64,000 nt of DNA from Flavobacterium sp. GSB-24 (lineage in GTDB: Bacteria; Bacteroidota; Bacteroidia; Flavobacteriales; Flavobacteriaceae). The notes beneath the pieces were generated by a model. That model had not been told where the DNA came from. It worked only from the letters and a program-made list of their open reading frames with translations, and made no database searches. Below, piece after piece: positions 7,953 through 16,919 of this stretch; positions within the stretch are counted from its first letter, which is position 1; each line of letters opens with the position of its first letter. Both the position numbers and the translations under genes were made by a program. Location: contig NZ_AP027043.1 in assembly GCF_027924665.1 (NCBI RefSeq), forward strand, positions 2,666,001 to 2,730,000, read 5' to 3'.

Positions 7953-10586
7953 TTAAAAATTAAATCCAAGTCTTGCATAGTAATAAGCACCGCTGAAACC
8001 CATTTGTACGGCATCCCAATAACCACCGGCTTCTGTATTTCCTTGTTCATCTTGTTTTGTTGGATAAACATTAAATAAGTTGTTGCTTCCAAGAGTTAAT
8101 TTCAAGCTTTTAGTAAATTGATATCCAACAGTTAAATCAGTAATTAATCTCGGATTGTAAACATCATCTTCATCTGCGTAATCTACCAAAACGACTTTAC
8201 TGAAACGTGTAAAAGCCAATCCTGCATCAAATTTATTTTTAGCATAAGTAAGGTTTAATCCGAATTTATTATCTGGAGCAGAAGCTAATAAAAAGGCTTT
8301 TTCGCGTTTTCCAAAGAAAGTTGCCTCGTCTAAAGAGCCATTTTTAACTTTGTCAATTTTCATGTCATTAATGTTTCCAACTAACGTAGCGCCAAACTGT
8401 CCGAAATCAAATTTCTTCTTCCAAGAAAAAACAATATCCAAACCGTGTGTGCTGGTATCTACACCGTTTGCAAAAAATTGTGCCTCAGAAACACCCAGGT
8501 TTAATGCACTTGCGTCAAAATATCCAGTAAGAACAATACGGTCTTTAACTTGGATATAATAACCATCGATCGTTGCAGTAAAATCACCAAACGAAGCTGT
8601 AAAGCCTAAAGAAGCATTTACTGCTTTTTCTTCGTTTAATTTATCAATTCCAAAAGCTCTAGTAACAGGGCTGTCATTTGGAGCCAATAAAACTTCAGTT
8701 GCACCGCTGGCATTAAAATTAGTGAAACGTAAATTGTAGTAAATCTGCGCTAAAGATGGTGCACGGAATCCAGTACTAATAGATCCTCTGGCGTTAATAT
8801 GATCTGTAATTTTAAGTCTTGAAGCTAATTTTCCGTTTACAGTACTTCCAAAGTCACTATAGTTTTCAAAACGAACTGCACCGCTAAACATTAAGGCTTC
8901 TGTAACATCCAATTCTGCATCTGCATAAAGAGAGAAGTTGGTACGATCTTTATTCACTTCATTTGCCGGACTGTATCCAGGAAAACCTTGTGAACTTCCT
9001 GGTCTTGGTTCGCCAGAGATTGGGTCAATTGGGGCACTTTGTGTAGTCGGATCTGTTATTGGTTGTCCGTTGGTATCATAAGTAGTGTAAGAACCTTCTT
9101 CACCAGCAAAAATCTCGAATTTTTCAACTCTAAATTCTGTTCCAAAAGCAATATTTAAGCCACTTAAAACATCCCCGTAATTTTTTGAAATGTCAAAATT
9201 GGTTGTGTTTTGAAGTAAACTGTGTCCACCTGCATCAAATTGGAGAGGTGAATTTTCTTCGAGAGAAGCATTGATCGTTCCTTTTATTTCGTATTGAAAT
9301 TTATTTTTTCCAAAAGTATTACTTAAGTCAAATTTCCAGCCTCCAGAAGTTTCTGTTCTAATTCCAGCAGCAACCGAATTGTCATTAATTTTAGAAGTAA
9401 TTCTCGGAGTGTAACCGCCTGGGTACACAGATTCTACAACTCTTTCCCCGTCATTTCTGGTAAAAGCGTAAGCGTCAGTATCTCTAAAATTACTTCCTCC
9501 AAAAGCATAAAACTCAGTTTTATCAGAAATCGGAATAGCAAGATTTGCAAATAAATTTACACCCTGCATTTCAGCATCACCAAAACCTTTTCTAAAATCA
9601 TAAGCAGGTCTTAATGTTTTGTTTTTGTTTAAAAATTCTCCAGTAATATTTACATAACCACCTTTACTGCCAATTGCTGTTCCGTAGTTTGCCGCAACCC
9701 TTACAGAACCTCCGTCAAAATCCTGATCCTTTCCGTATGAATTTCCGTTTCCATTCTTATCCAATCGAAAACCTTCGGTATTTGGTGTTCCCGGCAGGAA
9801 ATCACCTTTTGCGTGAGTATTAAAAACGCCATAAGTGATAGAACCAGTAAGTTCATTTACATTATCATTAGTAACAATATTGATAACCCCGGCAATCGCA
9901 TCAGAACCATATTGTGCAGATGCTCCGTCTCGCAGGATCTCAATTCTTTTAATGGACGCAGCAGGAATTGTGTTCAAATCGGTTCCCGTATTACCGCGTC
10001 CGCGTGTTCCGAACAAATTAATTAATGAAGATTGATGTCTTCTTTTTCCGTTAATCAAAACCAAAGTCTGATCAGGCCCCATACCTCTTAAAGAAGCAGG
10101 ATCAACGTGATCGGCGCCGTCAGAACCAGATTGTTTATTGGCATTAAATGACGGCGCTACATATTGTAATAATTGGTTGATTTCAATTTTTCCACTTTGT
10201 GTCGTAACGTCCTTTACATTGATTACATCAATTGGAACAGCCGAATTTACAACGGTTCTTTTCGCATTTCTAGATCCAACGACAACAACATCATTTAAAA
10301 TTTGACCTTCACTTTCCGTTAAAACGATATCTAATTTATCTCCAGAAACAGTTTTTTCAACAGTTCCAAATCCGACATAACTAAAAACTAATGTTGCACC
10401 ATCTTTTACTTTTATTCTAAAACTACCTTCAAAATCGGTTGATACTCCATTCGAAGTTCCTTTTTCAATAATATTAACGCCAGGCAGTGGATTACCAGTT
10501 TTGTCTTTTACAAGACCCGAGACTTCTTTTTGTGCAAAAAGAAATGCTGAATTCAGCAGAAATAAAAATAATGCAATCTTTCTCAT
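7953..10586 (-). CDS. TonB-dependent receptor
   Basis: This outer-membrane active transporter has 877 residues from the chosen start at 10586, where a normal signal peptide begins (MRKIALFLFLLNSAFLFAQ); an in-frame ATG at 10724 would prepend 46 non-signal residues and is rejected. Order of parts: CarboxypepD_reg-like domain (EVSGLVKDKTGNPLPGVNIIEKG), plug domain (LNDVVVVGSRN, SLRGMGPDQTLVLINGKRRH, RIEILRDGASAQYGSDAIAGVINIVT) and a 22-strand-type barrel ending in YYARLGFNF with an aromatic last residue. No SusD gene is adjacent, so this is not a classical SusCD pair. The substrate is unknown. Confidence 0.92.
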   Translation of the reverse strand: MRKIALFLFLLNSAFLFAQKEVSGLVKDKTGNPLPGVNIIEKGTSNGVSTDFEGSFRIKVKDGATLVFSYVGFGTVEKTVSGDKLDIVLTESEGQILNDVVVVGSRNAKRTVVNSAVPIDVINVKDVTTQSGKIEINQLLQYVAPSFNANKQSGSDGADHVDPASLRGMGPDQTLVLINGKRRHQSSLINLFGTRGRGNTGTDLNTIPAASIKRIEILRDGASAQYGSDAIAGVINIVTNDNVNELTGSITYGVFNTHAKGDFLPGTPNTEGFRLDKNGNGNSYGKDQDFDGGSVRVAANYGTAIGSKGGYVNITGEFLNKNKTLRPAYDFRKGFGDAEMQGVNLFANLAIPISDKTEFYAFGGSNFRDTDAYAFTRNDGERVVESVYPGGYTPRITSKINDNSVAAGIRTETSGGWKFDLSNTFGKNKFQYEIKGTINASLEENSPLQFDAGGHSLLQNTTNFDISKNYGDVLSGLNIAFGTEFRVEKFEIFAGEEGSYTTYDTNGQPITDPTTQSAPIDPISGEPRPGSSQGFPGYSPANEVNKDRTNFSLYADAELDVTEALMFSGAVRFENYSDFGSTVNGKLASRLKITDHINARGSISTGFRAPSLAQIYYNLRFTNFNASGATEVLLAPNDSPVTRAFGIDKLNEEKAVNASLGFTASFGDFTATIDGYYIQVKDRIVLTGYFDASALNLGVSEAQFFANGVDTSTHGLDIVFSWKKKFDFGQFGATLVGNINDMKIDKVKNGSLDEATFFGKREKAFLLASAPDNKFGLNLTYAKNKFDAGLAFTRFSKVVLVDYADEDDVYNPRLITDLTVGYQFTKSLKLTLGSNNLFNVYPTKQDEQGNTEAGGYWDAVQMGFSGAYYYARLGFNF

Positions 10587-10878
10587 GGTTATTGGTTTTT
10601 TGATTTGTTTTTTGTTGATTAGTTTTATAAAAGTAGTGTTTTTTAACAAAAAATTAATAAAATGTTTAAAAATTTTAAAGAATGCTCTTAAAATTATATT
10701 ATTGAACATTTTTACTTCGTGCAAGAGCTATTAAATCTTATATTTGCAAAATTTTAAAGCCAAAAAATATCATTTTGGCAGAAACCAAGAAAAACGTAAA
10801 TCATAAGGCATTAAATTACAACGTTTAATGTTTTAGGTCTAATTATTAAGACCGAATAAATAATATAGAAACAAACAG

Positions 10879-11973
10879 ATGAAAGCAGGAATTGTAGGAT
10901 TACCAAATGTTGGAAAATCAACATTATTTAATTGTTTATCTAATGCAAAAGCGCAAAGTGCCAACTTTCCGTTTTGTACAATCGAACCTAATATTGGTGT
11001 TGTAAACGTTCCAGATCCAAGAATCAACAAATTGGAAGAATTGGTTAAACCAGAACGCGTTCAAATGGCAACTGTAGATATCGTAGATATTGCAGGTTTG
11101 GTAAAAGGAGCAAGTAAAGGTGAAGGTCTTGGAAACCAGTTTTTAGGAAACATTAGAGAGTGTAATGCTATTATTCACGTTTTACGTTGTTTTGACAATG
11201 ATAATATTGTTCACGTTGACGGAAATGTAAATCCAATTCGTGATAAAGAAACTATTGATATCGAGTTACAGCTAAAAGATTTAGAAACTGTTGAAAAACG
11301 TTTGGAAAAAGTAAATCGTGCCGCTAAAACTGGAAATAAAGAAGCGCAGACTGAAAAAGCACTTTTAGACAGAATCAGAGAAGCATTATTACAGGCTAAA
11401 TCGGCTCGTACAATTACTCCTCAAAGTAATGACGAAGAAGTTTTAATGGAATCTTTTCAGTTAATTACTGCAAAACCAGTTTTGTATGTTTGTAATGTTG
11501 ATGAAAATTCTGCCGTAAACGGAAACAAATATGTAGATCAAGTTCGTGAGTTAGTAAAAGATGAAGATGCTGAAGTTATTGTACTTTCAGTAGGAGCAGA
11601 GGCTGATATTACTGAGTTAGAAAGTTATGAAGAGCGTCAGGTTTTCCTAGAAGATATGGGATTACAAGAACCTGGAGCTTCGGTTTTAATTCGTGCAGCT
11701 TACAAATTGCTAAAACAACAAACATACTTTACAGCAGGTGTAAAAGAAGTTCGTGCTTGGACAATCAACATTGGAGCGACTGCGCCTCAAGCAGCTGGAG
11801 TTATTCATACAGATTTTGAAAAAGGTTTCATTCGTGCGGAAGTTATTTCATACGAAGATTACGTACAATACGGTTCTGAAGCAAAAGCAAAAGAAGCTGG
11901 AAAATTCAAAGTGGAAGGAAAAGAATATGTAGTAAAAGATGGTGATGTAATGCACTTCCGTTTCAACGTTTAA
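10879..11973 (+). CDS. ychF: YchF family ATPase (Obg-related)
   Basis: This is a conserved translation-associated ATPase of the TRAFAC class that binds ribosomes. The 364-residue protein has the P-loop GLPNVGKST (residues 6-14), switch regions with DIAGLVKGASKGEGLGNQFL and NVDE at the G4 position in place of NKxD, which explains the ATP preference of this family. A coiled-coil hairpin follows (residues 130-200), then a C-terminal TGS-like domain (RAWTINIGATAPQAAGVIHTDFEKGFIRAEV). A terminator lies at 12016. Confidence 0.96.
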   Translation: MKAGIVGLPNVGKSTLFNCLSNAKAQSANFPFCTIEPNIGVVNVPDPRINKLEELVKPERVQMATVDIVDIAGLVKGASKGEGLGNQFLGNIRECNAIIHVLRCFDNDNIVHVDGNVNPIRDKETIDIELQLKDLETVEKRLEKVNRAAKTGNKEAQTEKALLDRIREALLQAKSARTITPQSNDEEVLMESFQLITAKPVLYVCNVDENSAVNGNKYVDQVRELVKDEDAEVIVLSVGAEADITELESYEERQVFLEDMGLQEPGASVLIRAAYKLLKQQTYFTAGVKEVRAWTINIGATAPQAAGVIHTDFEKGFIRAEVISYEDYVQYGSEAKAKEAGKFKVEGKEYVVKDGDVMHFRFNV

Positions 11974-12015
11974 TTTTTTTTAGATAATAGAAGAACGAAA
12001 CAAGAAAATAGATTT

Positions 12016-12047
12016 AAAACTGCTGGAGAAATTCAGCAGTTTTTTTA
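12016..12047 (+). terminator. ychF terminator
   Basis: The stem AAAACTGCTG / CAGCAGTTTT with a short loop and T-run lies 43 bases past the ychF stop. Confidence 0.8.
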
Positions 12048-12109
12048 TTTTTAAGAATGAGCCTTCACTATGCGTCTGTATTTTGATTTTTCTACAAAAT
12101 AAAACAAAA

Positions 12110-12172
12110 AAACCGTGTAAAATCCGCGCTTTCGCAAAAGCGAATCCGTAAAATCCGTGTACTATCTTCAGG
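12110..12172. repeat. intergenic repeat, CCGTGTAAAATCCG words
   Basis: Two related words, ccgtgtaaaatccgcgc and atccgtaaaatccgtgt, flank a small palindrome (CGCTTTcgcaAAAGCG, near 12128-12143). The block lies between ychF and the DUF2459-like gene and has no open frame of note. It belongs to the same class of degenerate intergenic words seen elsewhere in the window. Confidence 0.5.
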
Positions 12173-12246
12173 AAGCAAAATTTTTGGCTCAAAAATTGGT
12201 TACAGAAAAAATAACCAATTACTAATCTAAAATCAATTAATCAAAA

Positions 12247-12924
12247 ATGCTAAAAAAAACCTTCAAATTTCTGGGCTGGACACTTTTCGGAATCTTCAGT
12301 TTTCTTGTTCTTTATGTGGTTTCTGTTTATTTCATTTCTAAAATTACAGTCAATTCAGATGTTGCAAAAGTTGAGGAACAAAATGCAATTCCCATTTACA
12401 TACTTTCAAACGGTGTTCATACCGATATTGTCGTTCCGATAAAAAATGAAATTAAAGATTGGCGAAACGAAATTCAATTCTGTCAAACTCAATCCAAAGA
12501 TTCACTAATGAATTTTATCGCTTTCGGCTGGGGCGATAAAGGTTTTTATCTCGATACGCCAGAATGGTCAGATTTAAAAGCCAGTACAGCTTTAAAAGCA
12601 GCTTTTGGGGTAAGTTCATCAGCTATGCACACTACATTTTTCAAACAATTAAAAGAGGGAGAAGATTGCAAACGTATTTTAGTCTCAAAAGAAAATTATC
12701 AAAAATTAGTTTCTTACATATCTGAAAGTTTCAGCGACCCTATTCACCCGCAATGGATTGAAGGTCACAGTTACGGAAAAAAAGATGCTTTTTATGAAGC
12801 AAAAGGAAGTTACAGTCTTTTTTATACTTGTAATACTTGGGCAAATTCTGCTTTGAAAGCCGCCAATCAAAAAGCAAGTTTATGGACGGTTTATGCTAAA
12901 GGAATTTTTTGTCATTATCAATAA
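12247..12924 (+). CDS. DUF2459 / TIGR02117-like protein
   Basis: The 225-residue protein has one N-terminal membrane segment (residues 8-32, FLGWTLFGIFSFLVLYVVSVYFI) and a periplasm-side domain with the family signature IYILSNGVHTDIVVP near residues 50-64. Other conserved pieces are FIAFGWGDKGFYLDTPEWSDLK, a His in SSAMHTTFF and the C-terminal YSLFYTCNTWANSALKAA, whose Cys and Asn may be functional. Family members are sometimes called urease-associated, but no urease gene is here. The biochemical role is unknown. Confidence 0.8.
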   Translation: MLKKTFKFLGWTLFGIFSFLVLYVVSVYFISKITVNSDVAKVEEQNAIPIYILSNGVHTDIVVPIKNEIKDWRNEIQFCQTQSKDSLMNFIAFGWGDKGFYLDTPEWSDLKASTALKAAFGVSSSAMHTTFFKQLKEGEDCKRILVSKENYQKLVSYISESFSDPIHPQWIEGHSYGKKDAFYEAKGSYSLFYTCNTWANSALKAANQKASLWTVYAKGIFCHYQ

Positions 12925-13040
12925 ATATTCTGCTTTTTAATCTTAAACTAACATGGAAAAAATATAAGATTCCACTAAAAAACGAGAATTTAAGATTTTG
13001 ATTAATGCGTAAATTTGAGAGTATCTCAAAAAATCAGCAA

Positions 13041-13961
13041 ATGAAAATCAAAAATATATTCTCCAAGTCATGGTTTCTATTGAAAAACACCTTTTTAGAA
13101 TTCAACGATGACAATGCTATCAAGCTAAGTGCTGCTTTATCTTATTATACCATATTTGCATTGCCTCCTTTGTTGATTATCATCATTACTATTTGTGGTT
13201 TTTTCTTTGGAGAAGATGCTGTGACTGGTCAATTATACGGACAAATAAACGGAATGGTTGGCAATAGTGCGGCAAGTCAAATTCAGGAAGCAATAAAAAA
13301 TGTTCAATTATCTGGTGATAATATGTTTGCAACCGTCTTTGGAGTTGTGATGCTGTTAATTGGAGCTTCTGGGGTTTTTGCCGAAATACAAAGTTCTATT
13401 AATTTTATTTGGGGATTACGTGCCAAGCCGGATAAAGGAGTTAAAAAGTTTATTCAAAACAGATTAATGTCTTTTTCTATGATTGCATCAGTAGGGTTTT
13501 TAATGCTGGTCAGTCTTTTGGTAAATACAACATTAGATTTAGTGAGCTCACGCTTAAAAATATATTTTCCAGAAAGCACTGTTTATTTGTTTTATGTGGT
13601 CAATGTCGTAATTGTGCTGGCTAGTATAACACTGCTTTTTACTATTATTTTCAGGACTTTACCAGACGGAAAAATAAGATGGAAAGATGCTTTTATAGGT
13701 TCGGGAGTTACAGCCGTCCTCTTTATGATTGGTAAATTTGCTATCGGTTTCTATTTGGGAAGTTCTACTGTAGCCTCTGTTTATGGCGCAGCTGGATCTG
13801 TGATAATAATTCTGGTTTGGGTTTATTATTCGGCAATTATTCTGTATTTTGGAGCAGAATTTACGAAAGTATACGCAAAATCGTACGGTGGAAAAATTTA
13901 TCCGAACGAATATTCAGTTGAGATTCAAAAAGAAATTTACGAGATCGAAAATAAAGCTTAG
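13041..13961 (+). CDS. YihY/BrkB family membrane protein
   Basis: About 306 residues from the ATG at 13041, with six hydrophobic segments; the family signature NAIKLSAALSYYTIFALPPLLIIII is near the start and GAAGSVIIILVWVYYSAIILYFGAEFTKVYA near the end. An in-frame ATG at 13005 adds twelve polar residues. I prefer 13041 because TAAATTTG, a good -7 match, lies at 13010-13017 inside the extension, and the conserved sequence starts at MKIKN. YihY proteins are integral inner-membrane proteins of uncertain function, once misnamed ribonuclease BN. The C-terminal tail is cytosolic and charged. Confidence 0.88.
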   Translation: MKIKNIFSKSWFLLKNTFLEFNDDNAIKLSAALSYYTIFALPPLLIIIITICGFFFGEDAVTGQLYGQINGMVGNSAASQIQEAIKNVQLSGDNMFATVFGVVMLLIGASGVFAEIQSSINFIWGLRAKPDKGVKKFIQNRLMSFSMIASVGFLMLVSLLVNTTLDLVSSRLKIYFPESTVYLFYVVNVVIVLASITLLFTIIFRTLPDGKIRWKDAFIGSGVTAVLFMIGKFAIGFYLGSSTVASVYGAAGSVIIILVWVYYSAIILYFGAEFTKVYAKSYGGKIYPNEYSVEIQKEIYEIENKA

Positions 13962-14028
13962 CCGCAAATATTAATCTTTATAATTGTGGCAAGAACTTTG
14001 TTATTAAAATAAAATAAATACCACGAAT

Positions 14029-14553
14029 ATGAAAATAATAGCGTTTGGAGGAAGTAACAGCCAGCATTCAATCAACAAGCGTTTAGCGACTTATGCATCA
14101 AGTTTGTTTGAAAACGCTGAGGTTGAAGTTTTAGATCTTAATGATTTTGCTATGCCTTTATTCAGTGTTGACATTGAGAAAGAAATTGGTCAGCATGAAC
14201 TTGCAAAAGCATTTCTTGCAAAAATTGCCAGTGCAGATATATTAGTAGTTTCTTTGGCAGAAAATAATAACAACTATTCAACGGCATTTAAAAATATATT
14301 CGATTGGAGTTCCAGAATTAATAAAGAAGTCTTTCAGAAAAAGCCGATGTTACTTATGGCTACGTCGCCAGGAACAAGAGGTGGAGCATCTGTTCTAGAA
14401 ATAGCTCGTAATGCTCTGCCAAGATATGGTGCCGAAATTAAAGCTTCATTTTCGCTTCCAGCATTTAATGCCAATTTTGATTTAGAGAAAAATCAAATTT
14501 CTAATGCTGAATTAGACAAAGAGTTAAGAGATATTATTAAAGATTGTTTTTAA
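14029..14553 (+). CDS. NADPH-dependent FMN reductase family protein
   Basis: The 174-residue flavodoxin-like protein has the FMN phosphate loop GGSNSQHSINKRLA at residues 7-20, the family piece LAENNNNYSTAFKNIFDWSSR (normally PEYNxSxPxxLKNAxDW) and SPGTRGGASVLE, which contacts the isoalloxazine. It probably reduces FMN or quinones with NAD(P)H in the cytosol. Its stop is immediately followed by the ATG of the transglutaminase-like gene, so the two are co-transcribed. Confidence 0.88.
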   Translation: MKIIAFGGSNSQHSINKRLATYASSLFENAEVEVLDLNDFAMPLFSVDIEKEIGQHELAKAFLAKIASADILVVSLAENNNNYSTAFKNIFDWSSRINKEVFQKKPMLLMATSPGTRGGASVLEIARNALPRYGAEIKASFSLPAFNANFDLEKNQISNAELDKELRDIIKDCF

Positions 14554-15534
14554 ATGAGAATACCCAAACCTGCTTTTATATTTCTTTTCCTGCACTATTT
14601 TTTTCTAAATTTTACTTTTGCTCAAAAGCTTAATGAAGTAGATAAAATCGTTGCAAAATATCCTAAAAGCTTTAATACTACAGAAAAGTTAGCCGATAAA
14701 ATCGAGAATGATTTTAATTCGGATTATGATCGCGCACGTGCTATTTACACTTGGATTGCTCTCAATATAAAATACGATTATAATGCTTATTTGAATCCGC
14801 CAAGAGTGCGCGGTTTTACCTATTCTTCAGAAGCCGAAAAGCAGCGAAAAATAAAACAGATGAATGATGATTTGATTCAGAAAGCATTTACTTCAAAAAA
14901 AGCAGTTTGTGAAGGCTTTACGGCTTTGTATCAGCATTTGGCTTTTTTAGTGGGAATTAAATGTGAAATAATCCGCGGAGATTCTAAAACTTCAGTTCGT
15001 GATATCGGACGAAAAACAACATCTTCTAATCATGCCTGGAATATGGTTTTGATTGATAAAAAGTGGCGTTTAATTGATGTAACTTGGGGGCAGGGTTACT
15101 ATGACAGCAGTAAAGGCAGAATGGTAAATGATTTTGCGCCTATTTATTTCGATACAGATCCCGATTATTTCTTTGCTAAACATTTTCCAGATTCGGGTTC
15201 TTTTTTAGGAAATAGATTAAGCAAAGAAGATTTCTTAAACGGGCCTTTAATTTATAATAAAACTATTGAAGAAGATTATAAAATAAAAGCTCCAGATTCT
15301 GGAATTTTAGAGGTAAGAAGAGGAGATAAAATCGATTTTGAAATCAAAAATGTTTCAAAATCAAATCAGGTTTTTTATCTCAATAAAAAGAATCAGGCAG
15401 TTAAAGTTCAAAATCCAAAAGAGAAACGAGGCGGTTTAGAATTCCAAATTCTTATTGATAATAACGTAGGAGACTATATTACTATTTTTGTAAATACGAG
15501 TAGTGTTGTGTCTTTCAAAATACTTCCAAAATAG
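14554..15534 (+). CDS. secreted transglutaminase-like protein
   Basis: The 326-residue protein begins with a signal peptide (cut after TFAQ, residue 24). The transglutaminase-like core carries the catalytic triad: Cys119 in AVCEGFTALYQHL, His160 in NHAWNMV and Asp175 in LIDVTWGQG. Upstream, YDRARAIYTWIALNIKYDY is the usual helix before the core. Residues 240-326 form a second, beta-rich domain. Such proteins act as cysteine proteases or peptide-modifying enzymes in the periplasm; the substrate is unknown. Its start codon directly abuts the stop of the FMN reductase gene. Confidence 0.86.
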   Translation: MRIPKPAFIFLFLHYFFLNFTFAQKLNEVDKIVAKYPKSFNTTEKLADKIENDFNSDYDRARAIYTWIALNIKYDYNAYLNPPRVRGFTYSSEAEKQRKIKQMNDDLIQKAFTSKKAVCEGFTALYQHLAFLVGIKCEIIRGDSKTSVRDIGRKTTSSNHAWNMVLIDKKWRLIDVTWGQGYYDSSKGRMVNDFAPIYFDTDPDYFFAKHFPDSGSFLGNRLSKEDFLNGPLIYNKTIEEDYKIKAPDSGILEVRRGDKIDFEIKNVSKSNQVFYLNKKNQAVKVQNPKEKRGGLEFQILIDNNVGDYITIFVNTSSVVSFKILPK

Positions 15535-15579
15535 ATTTAATTGACGTATCTTAGCAAGTAATGATTCGAATTAAAAGCT

Positions 15580-16755
15580 ATGGAAACAACTTTCCTGAAA
15601 TCTATTTTAGATAATGATTTCTACAAATTTACAATGCAGCATGCTGTAATAAAGCTTTTTCCTAAGGCAAAAGTTCGTTACGGATTTATAAATCGAGGAA
15701 AACATATTTTTCCAGCTGGCTTTGCAGATTTGCTTCGACATTCTGTTGATGCAATGGCAGATCTTCGGTTAACGAAAGAAGAAAAAAGTTATTTATCACA
15801 TTATTGCCCTTATCTTGATCCAACTTATTTAGATTTTCTGCAAGGTTATAGTTTTGATCCATCTGAAGTGCAGATTAGCCAGGAAGGTTCAGAAATAAAA
15901 GTTACTGTTGAAGGATTTTGGTACAGAACCATTTTGTGGGAAGTACCTTTGATGGCTTTGATTTCAGAACTTTTTTACAAGTCAAATCATTTAATTCGAT
16001 TGAATGATGAAGCGATAAAAGATTTAACGAAAGAGAAAATTGACAATTACAATAAATTAGGAGTTTCGGTTTTAGAATTCGGCACAAGACGCCGTCATTC
16101 GTATGATGTACATGATTTGGTAAATGAAACTTTGAAGGCATACGGAGGACAAAGTTTTATTGGCACCAGTAATGTGCATTTTGCAATGGTCAATAACAGA
16201 AGACCTTTGGGGACGCATGCCCATGAATGGTTTATGTTTCATGCCGCACAATATGGTTTTAAAATGGCCAATTCTATAAGTTTAGAACATTGGACGCAAG
16301 TTTATGGAGGCGACCTCGGAATTGCTTTAACCGATACTTACACTACAGAAATATTTTTCAATCAATTTGATAAAAAATATTCCAAGCTTTTTGACGGTGT
16401 AAGACACGACAGCGGTGACCCAATTGAGTTTGCCCGAAAAGTGATTTCGCATTACGTTAAAATGGGAATTGATCCCAAATCGAAAGCTATTGTTTTTTCA
16501 GATTCATTGAATTACGATAAAGTAAAAAAGATTGTCGATTTTTGTCAGGACAAAATCAAAACGTCATTTGGAATTGGAACAAATTTCACTAATGATGTTG
16601 GTCTTCCTGCCATGAATATGGTTATCAAATTAACCGACACAAAACCCGATAATATACATTGGCAGGGCGTAGTAAAGCTTTCTGACGAAAAAAATAAAAA
16701 TACTGGAACTCCCGAAATGATTACTTTGGCAAAACAAGTACTCGGAATCAAATAG
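15580..16755 (+). CDS. pncB: nicotinate phosphoribosyltransferase
   Basis: The enzyme makes nicotinate mononucleotide from nicotinate, PRPP and ATP in the NAD salvage pathway. The 391-residue length is normal. Signatures include the N-terminal LDNDFYKFTMQHAV, the active-site loop VSVLEFGTRRRHSYDVHD with the phosphorylatable-type His nearby, FIGTSNVHFAM, LTDTYTTEIFF and FDGVRHDSGDPIEFARK. The gene stands alone with 45 bases to the preceding stop and is followed by 164 bases before parE. Confidence 0.95.
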   Translation: METTFLKSILDNDFYKFTMQHAVIKLFPKAKVRYGFINRGKHIFPAGFADLLRHSVDAMADLRLTKEEKSYLSHYCPYLDPTYLDFLQGYSFDPSEVQISQEGSEIKVTVEGFWYRTILWEVPLMALISELFYKSNHLIRLNDEAIKDLTKEKIDNYNKLGVSVLEFGTRRRHSYDVHDLVNETLKAYGGQSFIGTSNVHFAMVNNRRPLGTHAHEWFMFHAAQYGFKMANSISLEHWTQVYGGDLGIALTDTYTTEIFFNQFDKKYSKLFDGVRHDSGDPIEFARKVISHYVKMGIDPKSKAIVFSDSLNYDKVKKIVDFCQDKIKTSFGIGTNFTNDVGLPAMNMVIKLTDTKPDNIHWQGVVKLSDEKNKNTGTPEMITLAKQVLGIK

Positions 16756-16919
16756 TATTTTTTTTGCTGAAAATGCAGTTTTTTGATAATTTTAGCGTCC
16801 GTTTTATTTTAAAATCAATTTAAATAGATTTTTAAACTGTTATTATTCATAACAAAAAAAAAATACGCTTTCATTTTTTACCGATAAATGGTACATTAGC
16901 CAAAAATCCAATTCACCTT

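Noticed and set aside
10587..10724. Upstream in-frame extension of the TonB receptor (start at 10724)
   Set aside because: The normal signal peptide begins at 10586; the extra 46 residues are lysine- and phenylalanine-rich and come from AT-rich intergenic sequence.
11980..12192. Minus-strand ORF after ychF
   Set aside because: It covers the ychF terminator and the intergenic repeat and has no family resemblance.
13005..13040. Longer N-terminus of the YihY-like protein
   Set aside because: Twelve polar residues precede the conserved start and a TAAATTTG promoter match lies inside them, though the start cannot be proven by eye.
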